Source: Phycisphaerae bacterium
Lineage (GTDB): Bacteria; Planctomycetota; Phycisphaerae; UBA1845; Fen-1342
DNA: 64,000 nucleotides
Assembly: GCA_022072445.1 (NCBI GenBank)
Contig: JAJVHV010000002.1
Coordinates: 62,001 to 126,000, forward strand
Direction: 5' to 3'
Shown: positions 43,507 to 53,600 of the stretch, in pieces
How the letters are laid out: every line of letters begins with the position of its first letter
How positions within the stretch are numbered: the first letter of the stretch is position 1
Translations under genes and position numbers: made by a program
Notes under the pieces: model-generated
Told to the model about the DNA's origin: nothing
Seen by the model: the letters and a program-made list of their open reading frames with translations, nothing else
Databases searched by the model: none

Positions 43507-46313
43507 CCAATCGCGCGGGGTCCTGTCTCAGTGACGTGGAAATGGAGGCGCTGCTGTCGGGCGACGCGCCGGAGCCGCTTCGCGCGCACGTTTCAAGTTG
43601 CGACGAGTGCAGCGCGCGTCTCACGGCGCTGCGGGCGAACGCACGACTCCTTGATGAACTGCAAACCGTCAGCCGCCGCTGGCGCCAAAGCGCTCACTCC
43701 GCCCACGACGGCTCGGCCGACCCGGCGCTGGCCATACCCGGGTACGAACGCGCGCGTGAAATCCATCGCGGCGGGCAGGGCGTCGTCTACGAAGCTGTGC
43801 AGAGCTCGACGCACCGCAAGGTTGCGATCAAGGTGCTGCTGGCCGGCGCGCTCGCGACTTCACGTCAGCGCATGCGCTTCGAGCGCGAAGTCGACCTGGT
43901 CGCGCGCCTGCGACATCCGCACATCGTCACCGTGCATGACAGCGGCGAGACCGCCGACGGCCGCCACTTCCTGGTCATGGAATTCATCGACGGCTGCCCG
44001 CTCGACCTGCGCGCCGCGGAGCTCCGAGCCCTCTCGACCGACGAAGCGACACGCGTCCGGCGGATCGTCATGCTGTTCGAGAAGGTGTGCAACGCGCTGA
44101 AGTTCGCGCATCAGAACGGCGTGATCCACCGCGATCTGAAGCCAGGAAACGTGCTGGTCGACGCTGGAGAAGAGCCCCACGTCGTCGATTTCGGCCTGGC
44201 CAAGGCAGTCTCCGAACCCACGCAGACCGCCGGCGCGCTGACCCAGACGGGTGACTTCGTCGGCACGCTGGCCTATGCATCGCCCGAGCAGGTCGGCGGC
44301 GATCCGGAGATGATCGACATACGAACCGACGTGTACGCCCTGGGCGTGATGCTCTACGAAGCGCTCAGCGGCCGCCGGCCCTACGCGGTTCATGGACCCG
44401 TGGCCGAGGTCGTGCGCAACATTCTCGAAGCGGTTCCGCCGCCGCCGGGAGGTGGGCCCGACGGGCTGCGCGTCGATCACGAGCTGGCGACCATCGTGCT
44501 CACCGCCCTGGCCAAGGATCGCGCCCGGCGATATGAGTCCGTCGCCGCATTGGGCCGCGACCTGCTCAACTATCTCGGCGGCGCGCCGATCGACGCGAAG
44601 CGCGACAGCACCTGGTACGTACTACGCAAGGCGCTCCGCCGATATCGCGCACTGGCGACGGCCGGCGCCGCCGTCCTGCTGCTGACGGTCGGCTACGCCG
44701 TGACGGTCTCGTTCCTCTACCAGCGCGCCCTGCGGGCCGAGGCGTCCGCCGCCGCGTCGCGCGACGCCGAGAGCCTGGCGCGCCGATCGGCGGAGCAGGA
44801 GGCCCGCAAGGCGCTGGATACGCAGGAGCTGTTGCAGGAGATGCTCGCGTCGGCGAACCCGATGCAGACGCAGCGCGCCGACGTCACCGTCCGCGAGTTG
44901 CTCGACCTCGCGTCGCAACGCGTCGCGCACGAGCTGAACGAGCACCCGCAGGTGCTGGCGTCGATCCGTCACACGATCGGCAACGCGTATCGCAGTCTGG
45001 GCCTCTACGACCAGGCCGAGCCGCATCTGCGCGCCGCGCTGAAGCTCCGCCGCGCGGAACTCGGGAGCTGGCACGTCCGGACGGCGGAGAGCGTCAACAG
45101 CCTGGCCATGCTGCTGTTGCTGCGCGGCCGAACCGACCAGGCCGCGCCGCTCTTCGAGGAAGCACTGCAGATCTGCCGCCGGTTGCCCGACCCCGACGCC
45201 GAGCTGCTCGTCGCCCGCGGCCTGCACAACCTCGCCGACCTGGAGCGGACGCGCGGCGACTTTCCGCGTGCCGAAGCGCTCTTCACCGAGGCCCTCGCCG
45301 CCTATCGGCGGATTCCGGGCGACCAGCGCCGTGAGCTGGCAACGGTTCTGAACAACTGGGCCGACCTGCTGAACGCGCTCGGGCGCCTCGACGCCGCGGC
45401 CGAGGCCTTGGACGAAGCACTGGCGATCCGGCGCGAACTGTTCGGCGAAGACAGCCTGGAATTCGCTCATGGACTCGCGTCGCTTTCCATGGTCCTGAAG
45501 GCTCAACGCCGCTTTGACGAGGCCGAGCGGATGATGAAGCGTGTCATCGGGCTCTATTCGGCCGTGCTCGATCCGGCCCATCCGCACCTCGTCGCCGTGC
45601 AGAACAACCTCGGCATTCTCTACTACGCGCGGCAGCAATACGCCGAGGCGGCACCGCTGATGCGGCAGGCGTACGAGGCCGCTCGTGCCCAGTTCGGCGC
45701 CGCCGATCCCAGCGTGGCCAACTACGGCAACAACCTCGCCGCCTGCCTGGCGGCGCTCGGACAGTTCGACGAGGCCGCACGGCTCTACGAAGCCGGGCTC
45801 GAAACCATTCGCGCGGCGTTGGGCCCGGCGCACCCGCTCGCCGGCACAACGTTGAACAATTTCGCCGCCATGTTGATGCACACCGACCAGCCGCAGCGGG
45901 CGGAGACCTGCTTCCTCGAGTCCATCGCCATCCGTCGGCGTCTCGGCCCGGGGCACGAAGGCGATCTCGCCCTGCCGCTCTACAACCTCGGCGAGCTGCT
46001 GCGCAGCCGGGGCGAGTTCCTCCGTGCCGCCGGCTACCTGCACGAGGCGCTCGGCCTGCAATCGCGCGCCGCGCCCCTCGACCCGCGCGCCATCGCCACG
46101 ACGCGCGCCGCGCTGGGAATCTGCCTGGCACGCGCGGGCTGCCGCGACGAGGCCGAGGAGCCGCTGCTGCGCGGACTGGACGAGCTGGAGGCGCTCTTCG
46201 GCGGTTGGCATTCGCGCACGCTCGAGGCCCGGCGTGCGGCGGCGGCGCTCTACGAAGACTGGACTCGCCCCGAGATCGCTGCCACGTTTCGCTCGACGCA
46301 GGACGACGAGTGA
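43503..46313 (+). CDS. Ser/Thr protein kinase with TPR repeats
   Basis: 936 codons from a GTG overlapping the sigma-factor stop. Residues 1-60 resemble an anti-sigma-type zinc-finger start (VSSCDECSARL). The kinase domain has a glycine loop (HRGGQGVVYEA), Lys110 in VAIKVL, HRDLKPGN with Asp211 and VDFGLA. One membrane helix lies near 381-403, and residues about 430-920 form tetratricopeptide repeats outside the membrane. It probably senses an external or periplasmic state through the TPR part and passes it to the coupled sigma factor. Confidence 0.9.
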   Translation: MTNRAGSCLSDVEMEALLSGDAPEPLRAHVSSCDECSARLTALRANARLLDELQTVSRRWRQSAHSAHDGSADPALAIPGYERAREIHRGGQGVVYEAVQSSTHRKVAIKVLLAGALATSRQRMRFEREVDLVARLRHPHIVTVHDSGETADGRHFLVMEFIDGCPLDLRAAELRALSTDEATRVRRIVMLFEKVCNALKFAHQNGVIHRDLKPGNVLVDAGEEPHVVDFGLAKAVSEPTQTAGALTQTGDFVGTLAYASPEQVGGDPEMIDIRTDVYALGVMLYEALSGRRPYAVHGPVAEVVRNILEAVPPPPGGGPDGLRVDHELATIVLTALAKDRARRYESVAALGRDLLNYLGGAPIDAKRDSTWYVLRKALRRYRALATAGAAVLLLTVGYAVTVSFLYQRALRAEASAAASRDAESLARRSAEQEARKALDTQELLQEMLASANPMQTQRADVTVRELLDLASQRVAHELNEHPQVLASIRHTIGNAYRSLGLYDQAEPHLRAALKLRRAELGSWHVRTAESVNSLAMLLLLRGRTDQAAPLFEEALQICRRLPDPDAELLVARGLHNLADLERTRGDFPRAEALFTEALAAYRRIPGDQRRELATVLNNWADLLNALGRLDAAAEALDEALAIRRELFGEDSLEFAHGLASLSMVLKAQRRFDEAERMMKRVIGLYSAVLDPAHPHLVAVQNNLGILYYARQQYAEAAPLMRQAYEAARAQFGAADPSVANYGNNLAACLAALGQFDEAARLYEAGLETIRAALGPAHPLAGTTLNNFAAMLMHTDQPQRAETCFLESIAIRRRLGPGHEGDLALPLYNLGELLRSRGEFLRAAGYLHEALGLQSRAAPLDPRAIATTRAALGICLARAGCRDEAEEPLLRGLDELEALFGGWHSRTLEARRAAAALYEDWTRPEIAATFRSTQDDE

Positions 46314-46415
46314 GCTCGCTCGGTCGGCGGCACCGTGGCCCAGTCGCGCCGCAAGGCTGCCGCGCACCGGGACCCGTGACACTGTGAATCCGTGGCACGC
46401 GTGGATCGGACGCGC

Positions 46416-46565
46416 CGGGTGCCATGGCGACGGCAGTCTGCGTCGCCATGCTGCGAGGCGCCTGCGGGTATGAGCCACGGGTGGCACCGCCGGGTGCCAT
46501 GGCGACGGCAGTCTGCGTCGCCATGCTGCCGGGCGCCCGCGGGTATGAGCCACGGGTGGCACCGC
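46416..46565. repeat. Two tandem copies of a 75-bp repeat
   Basis: Units at 46416-46490 and 46491-46565 begin CGGGTGCCATGGCGACGGCA and differ at few positions. Within each is an inverted pair GGCGACGGCAG / CTGCGTCGCC. No gene is visible from 46314 to 46663 apart from this block. A possible tRNA promoter (TAGAAT near 46606) lies to its right. Confidence 0.8.
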
Positions 46566-46663
46566 ACCCAGGCCACGGCGCGTTCGCACAAGCGCGCCGC
46601 TCGCGATAGAATACGGCGTTCCGCGGCGTGGCGTCGCCAGGCCGCGGCCGGCGGCGACGCCGC

Positions 46664-46736
46664 GAGGGTGTAGCTCAGCAGGTAGAGCAACGGCCTTTTA
46701 AGCCGTTGGTCGTGGGTTCGAGTCCCACCGCCCTCA
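46664..46736 (+). tRNA. tRNA-Lys (anticodon TTT)
   Basis: A 73-base cloverleaf. The acceptor stem GAGGGTG pairs with CGCCCTC (one G-T pair), the anticodon loop is CTTTTAA with TTT at its centre, and the T arm contains GGTTCGAGTCC. The CCA end is not encoded. It lies next to a broken integrase, as expected for a tRNA used as an integration site. Confidence 0.95.
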
Positions 46737-46855
46737 TCGAGCCTCGTGTTGACAGTCGTGTGCAAGAGCTGCCATGCGAGACGGTTGCGCGCGTCTGACG
46801 CGACTCCTGTTGTATCTCCCGTGTGCCGGGAATCGTCTGGCGGTGGCTGTGTGAG

Positions 46856-47467
46856 TCAGGCGCCGAGTAAACTGGAGCATAAACCGACGCGGGGGCTGTC
46901 AGTGCTTCTGCACGTCGCGGTAGGCTTCAGTGTTGCGTACGGCGCGAGCCCGCTGAGCTCGACCTGCCCGATGCTGAGCGAGCGTAGCTCACCCAACCTC
47001 AGCCCCGTCAATGTCAGGCATTTGTAGACAAGCGCCCGCAGCCGGCCGGCGGCTTCTGCGGCAGCGACGCGCTCGGGGTGCGTCCGCGCAAGCCGTGACT
47101 TCCCGCGCTGGTAGCACTCCGCAATGTTCGCCGGAGTCACCGGCTCGTACGTCCAGTGGCATCGTTTGCCTCTGCTCGGCTCGCCGTCGCGGGGGACCGC
47201 AATCCGCCCGAGTTCTGCAAGCGGTCGGCAACGCGCTGCAACGAGCAGCCGGCTGAGCTGGTCGGCGCTGAGCGTACGTCGCGGGCGCACTGCACCGGCC
47301 AGTTCGTTTGCCCGGTGCATGCGAGCAAACGGGTTCGCCGTCAACCGCCCCGCGTTGATTGCCCAGTTGCAGACGCTCGTTAGCGCCGACACGTAGCCAT
47401 TTCGCGTTCGCGCCGCCCGAGTCGCACCTGGCCCCGCCAGCCAACTCTCGAGCTTGGTCCGCTCCAA
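46856..47467 (-). pseudogene. Tyrosine recombinase (integrase) remnant
   Basis: The frame from TTG 47467 gives about 200 residues: LESWLAGPGATRAARTRNGYVSAL belongs to the core-binding domain, and LTGLRLGELRSLSIGQVELSG holds the first catalytic Arg. The HxxR and catalytic Tyr regions are missing; after YATLKPTAT the frame runs into unrelated residues. Upstream the frame soon meets a stop, so the N-terminus is also incomplete. It lies 119 bases from tRNA-Lys and points towards it. No longer functional on this reading. Confidence 0.7.
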
Positions 47468-47644
47468 ATCGGCCAGCGTGGCGAACCCACAGTCCGCAGC
47501 GAGTCTCCGTCTGGGCTGCAGCGATCAGGGATTGTCCGGGGGTCGAAAGCTGTCGAACAAACTCCAGGCACTTGACATGCTGATTTCGCGCCCGACGCGC
47601 GACGCGCAATCAAGGCGCAGGATGACGTGTACGTTAATTTGAAG

Positions 47645-50600
47645 GTTTCAATCCGCGCCCCCGGACGGGGGGCGATCCAAGTGTGGCGCAGGCTATCAGC
47701 CTGTGCGCGAGTTTCAATCCGCGCCCCCGGGCGGGGGGCGATAGCGGGGCCACACCAGCGCGTGCCGCACGGCCGGAGGTTTCAATCCGCGCCCCCGGGC
47801 GGGGGGCGATCTTGAACAGGGCGGCGACACCGACGTAGCCGAACTGTTTCAATCCGCGCCCCCGGGCGGGGGGCGATGCCGCACCATCCGCTACAGCCGG
47901 CGTGGAACTGAGGTTTCAATCCGCGCCCCCGGGCGGTGGGCGATCGCGCGTCTCGGCGGCGTTGACGGCCTGCAGCGAGTTTCAATCCGCGCCCCCGGGC
48001 GGGGGGCGATGCCTGTGTGTCACACGGGGTGCCGCCATGTTCCTGTTTCAATCCGCGCCCCCGGGCGGGGGGCGATGCGGCCGACGAGCTGCACGCCGTT
48101 GGCGCAATCGGCGTTTCAATCCGCGCCCCCGGGCGGGGGGCGATGTGCCGGGCCGGTCCTTTCTTCGCTGGTTTTTCTAGTTTCAATCCGCGCCCCCGGG
48201 CGGGGGGCGATTTTTGCCACACGCGTGCGGGCTGCCGTCGGCACTGTTTCAATCCGCGCCCCCGGGCGGGGGGCGATAGCCAGCGCGAGCAAGGGCGGCT
48301 CTATGCGCGGCTGTTTCAATCCGCGCCCCCGGGCGGGGGGCGATGGGACGCATGGGCGATATCTGCGAAAACGGCAGCGGTTTCAATCCGCGCCCCCGGG
48401 CGGGGGGCGATCATTCGTACATGCGAATTGCCGCAATGCATCGTTCGTTTCAATCCGCGCCCCCGGGCGGGGGGCGATGACGCGGATCGCGCGCCAGGCG
48501 GGCGTGCCGCTCGTTTCAATCCGCGCCCCCGGGCGGGGGGCGATCACCTGACTCGACACGACTCGACCCGACGCGACGTGTTTCAATCCGCGCCCCCGGG
48601 CGGGGGGCGATATGTTGTGGATGAATCCTGCACGCCCGCGGTCGGTGTTTCAATCCGCGCCCCCGGGCGGGGGGCGATGGAGCAGCAACAGCGCCGCTTG
48701 ATTGCGAAATGGTTTCAATCCGCGCCCCCGGGCGGGGGGCGATCGCGATATGCGATTGAGTGGCACACGAACAAGCTGTTTCAATCCGCGCCCCCGGGCG
48801 GGGGGCGATGGTTCCGGGTTTGATGGGCAATGCAGGAGCGGGAAGGTTTCAATCCGCGCCCCCGGGCGGGGGGCGATGTCGAGGCCCGGCGGCACGTGCA
48901 GGCCCTGTTCGCGTTTCAATCCGCGCCCCCGGGCGGGGGGCGATCGGTTGACCCGGACTACGACGCCCAACTGGTGAGCGTTTCAATCCGCGCCCCCGGG
49001 CGGGGGGCGATATCCCTGAGCACAAGGACAAGAACATGAGCAGGGCAGTTTCAATCCGCGCCCCCGGGCGGGGGGCGATGACAATTCAGCCATCGTTGCC
49101 GCAATCTCGCAGAGTTTCAATCCGCGCCCCCGGGCGGGGGGCGATGCTCAGGCTCTGGGTTTGACGGATACGCGCTCTAGTTTCAATCCGCGCCCCCGGG
49201 CGGGGGGCGATGCTGCTGCGCGGCCTGACGCGCGAGACGCGCATCCAGTTTCAATCCGCGCCCCCGGGCGGGGGGCGATCTCGCTACTCAGGCTGGGTAT
49301 CTGTATCAGTTACGGTTTCAATCCGCGCCCCCGGGCGGGGGGCGATGCCGATCGCAATCATGGTCTCGCGCGGCACGCCGAAGTTTCAATCCGCGCCCCC
49401 GGGCGGGGGGCGATGCCGCGCCCGCTTCACGCGCAGTGATCCATAATGTTTCAATCCGCGCCCCCGGGCGGGGGGCGATGCGAGAATCCGCCGGCGTTGA
49501 CCGGAATGACGGCGTTTCAATCCGCGCCCCCGGGCGGGGGGCGATCTTAACTACATAGATCAAAACCCACAGCAAACAGTGTTTCAATCCGCGCCCCCGG
49601 GCGGGGGGCGATGAATGGCTGCGGGACACGGCCCTCTAAAACCACAGTTTCAATCCGCGCCCCCGGGCGGGGGGCGATCCTAACTAGGTGCGGGGATTTC
49701 TTTTTGTCGGTGTTTCAATCCGCGCCCCCGGGCGGGGGGCGATCTACCCGCTGAAGATCGCGAGCATAGGGCGGGTCCAGTTTCAATCCGCGCCCCCGGG
49801 CGGGGGGCGATACGAGGGCGAGCACGACATGCCGGCGGATTGGGTTTCAATCCGCGCCCCCGGGCGGGGGGCGATTACGAGGGCGAGCACGACATGCCGG
49901 CGGATTGGGTTTCAATCCGCGCCCCCGGGCGGGGGGCGGTATAGCGACGTGTTCGCGAATCCCTTGGCCAGCGGGAGTTTCAATCCGCGCCCCCGGGCGG
50001 GGGGCGATGCAGACGCCGCCGCGCATGAGGACAGTTGGAGTCCGTTTCAATCCGCGCCCCCGGGCGGGGGGCGATGTGGTGAGCGCGTCGGCCGAGCCGG
50101 ACCAGCCGCGGTTTCAATCCGCGCCCCCGGGCGGGGGGCGATTGTGGAGCCAAGTGCAGGATGGCGACGTGTTCGCGTTTCAATCCGCGCCCCCGGGCGG
50201 GGGGCGATGTGGTGAGCGCGTCGGCCGAGCCGGACCAGCCGCGGTTTCAATCCGCGCCCCCGGGCGGGGGGCGATTGTGGAGCCAAGTGCAGGATGGCGA
50301 CGTGTTCGCGTTTCAATCCGCGCCCCCGGGCGGGGGGCGATCCCGGTACGTTCATCGCCGCCGCGAGCGTCACGCGTTTCAATCCGCGCCCCCGGGCGGG
50401 GGGCGATGGCAACCCCTTCTTCGCCGCGCCGCCATCGGCCCCGTTTCAATCCGCGCCCCCGGGCGGGGGGCGATCGCGGTCATGCGGCTCAGAACTCACG
50501 GACGCGGTGTTTCAATCCGCGCCCCCGGGCGGGGGGCGATGTGATGCAATCTGTTTGGGCGATGAACGGGAGGGAGTTTCAATCCGCGCCCCCGGGCGGG

Positions 50601-53600
50601 GGGCGATGCCGTGCGTCGACGTTGAGTTCCTCTTGAGATTGGGTTTCAATCCGCGCCCCCGGGCGGGGGGCGATGAGAAATCACGGATTCCATGCTCGTA
50701 GGCGATTTCGTTTCAATCCGCGCCCCCGGGCGGGGGGCGATGCCAAGCCCCAGCGCAGCGCGTCCTCGCGCGTGCTGTTTCAATCCGCGCCCCCGGGCGG
50801 GGGGCGATCAGGAACTCGTCGCCGTAGCGCTCGCGGACCAGCTCGTTTCAATCCGCGCCCCCGGGCGGGGGGCGATGTCGTAGACCGTCTCCTGCCGCGT
50901 CGCATAATTGTTTCAATCCGCGCCCCCGGGCGGGGGGCGATGCTGAGGTGGTGGAGGCCCGCGCGCGTCTGATCGTTTCAATCCGCGCCCCCGGGCGGGG
51001 GGCGATGTGGTGATCGGATTTGCCGAGCCCTCCCACCGCCTGTTTCAATCCGCGCCCCCGGGCGGGGGGCGATGTCGCGGGCCTGATCCAGCCCGCGGCG
51101 CTGCAAACCGTTTCAATCCGCGCCCCCGGGTGGGGGGCGATGGCGCGGCTGGGCGCTGCCCAGGAGCCGGGCAACGTTTCAATCCGCGCCCCCGGGCGGG
51201 GGGCGATGTTCAGCTCACCAAAGCGAGGGGTTTGTGGGCATGTTTCAATCCGCGCCCCCGGGCGGGGGGCGATACGGCCTATGCGAGCAACACGCGCGAG
51301 CGCGGTCTGTTTCAATCCGCGCCCCCGGGCGGGGGGCGATGCTTCGACGCGCTGGTCTTCCCCGAGCCGGCGATGTTTCAATCCGCGCCCCCGGGCGGGG
51401 GGCGATCTCTTTCATCTGCTCTAGTGCCAGGTGATATTCGTTTCAATCCGCGCCCCCGGGCGGGGGGCGATCGCATCAATTGCTGCTGGGACAAATCACC
51501 CACTTCGTTTCAATCCGCGCCCCCGGGCGGGGGGCGATTTCGTCCTCCTCCGCCCAAAGGTCCGTGTTGGTGTTTCAATCCGCGCCCCCGGGCGGGGGGC
51601 GATGCCAGCACGACCTTGCACTGTGCAGGGTACAGGTTGTTTCAATCCGCGCCCCCGGGCGGGGGGCGATTGCGGGCGAGATCGGGCGTGACACAAGCCT
51701 AACTGTTTCAATCCGCGCCCCCGGGCGGGGGGCGATCCAGCACGACCTTGCACTGTGCAGGATACAAATTGTTTCAATCCGCGCCCCCGGGCGGGGGGCG
51801 ATAGCGCTGCCCGAGATGTAATCACCCGTGCCAATGTTTCAATCCGCGCCCCCGGGCGGGGGGCGATAGCAGCGGGGACATGAGAGCCGCTTTACCAAGG
51901 CGTTTCAATCCGCGCCCCCGGGCGGGGGGCGATGCCCGTGCTGATGTTCGGATAGCCAAGCATCTCTAGTTTCAATCCGCGCCCCCGGGCGGGGGGCGAT
52001 CCTCAAGGCGTGCGTCAACGCGGTCCTCACCCTCATGTTTCAATCCGCGCCCCCGGACGGGGGGCGATCCGACAGCGCTACTCGGCCTGTCGGGATCATT
52101 CCGAGTTTCAATCCGCGCCCCCGGGCGGGGGGCGATGCCGCGGTCTCGTAAATTCCGGCTGGCATCATCGGTTTCAATCCGCGCCCCCGGGCGGGGGGCG
52201 ATGATCCGCGTGATCGACGAGGGCGTGATTCCGGGCCTGTTTCAATCCGCGCCCCCGGGCGGGGGGCGATCTGGGCAGGCCGTGCCACACCTGGGGCGGG
52301 TCCAGTTTCAATCCGCGCCCCCGGGCGGGGGGCGATCAACTTCGACCCGACCGCCAGCGGCGTCGACTAGTTTCAATCCGCGCCCCCGGGCGGGGGGCGA
52401 TGATACCGTCACGGTGAGCATCGGCAGGCCCGGATAGTTTCAATCCGCGCCCCCGGGCGGGGGGCGATTCGGGGAATGGGGTGGGGGTGGAGTGCGCGCG
52501 AGAGTTTCAATCCGCGCCCCCGGGCGGGGGGCGATCCTCCCCACGCCACGTATGAAACCGGCTCGTTCGTTTCAATCCGCGCCCCCGGGCGGGGGGCGAT
52601 GCGGCGGCTGTTCGCGCTGCTCTACCCGAAGGCGGTTTCAATCCGCGCCCCCGGGCGGGGGGCGATCGCTGCTGCGCGCTGCCACGGTCGTCATGTACAC
52701 GTTTCAATCCGCGCCCCCGGGCGGGGGGCGATGGATTACCTGGGGCCGGTCGAATCCGGCTGGATCGTTTCAATCCGCGCCCCCGGGCGGGGGGCGATAG
52801 TCTGACCACGCTCGTGACGCACTCGGCGGCGTGGTTTCAATCTGCGCCCCCGGGCGGGGGGCGATAGCGGAGCTCGTGCGCTCTCAGGCGGCAGTCCCTG
52901 TTTCAATCCGCGCCCCCGGGCGGGGGGCGATGGAGCCGCTTGCCTCGCCGATGATGGTGCCTTTGTTTCAATCCGCGCCCCCGGGCGGGGGGCGATGTGG
53001 GAGTCGAGTAAAGAAGACTCTTCGTACGGAGTTTCAATCCGCGCCCCCGGGCGGGGGGCGATCAAGGCCAAGGTGGAGGCGGGAATAGCGATTCTCGTTT
53101 CAATCCGCGCCCCCGGGCGGGGGGCGATACCTGGCATTCGACGCCGACGTGCCGGCCGAGCAGTTTCAATCCGCGCCCCCGGGCGGGGGGCGATGGGCGC
53201 GACACGGATCGTCGCGCCGCCCCCGTCAAGGTTTCAATCCGCGCCCCCGGGCGGGGGGCGATCGTGGTGATCGCCGACCCATTGCTGATTGGCGCGTTTC
53301 AATCCGCGCCCCCGGGCGGGGGGCGATTTTGGCCGCGATCTGGCCGAGATCATTGCCGCTCGCGTTTCAATCCGCGCCCCCGGGCGGGGGGCGATTACCC
53401 GTGCCGCCGTACAATCCATCGATCGTCTGCGTTTCAATCCGCGCCCCCGGGCGGGGGGCGATCGTCCGCGAGGCCCAGGCTGACGGCATCGGAACCGTTT
53501 CAATCCGCGCCCCCGGGCGGGGGGCGATCGGCGTCGCCCTGGGCGGTGTGACCGTTGCCGTTCGTTTCAATCCGCGCCCCCGGGCGGGGGGCGATGATCG

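Noticed and set aside
46989-47613. Two other minus-strand ORFs over the integrase
   Set aside because: They are frame shadows; only the 46856-47467 frame has recombinase motifs.
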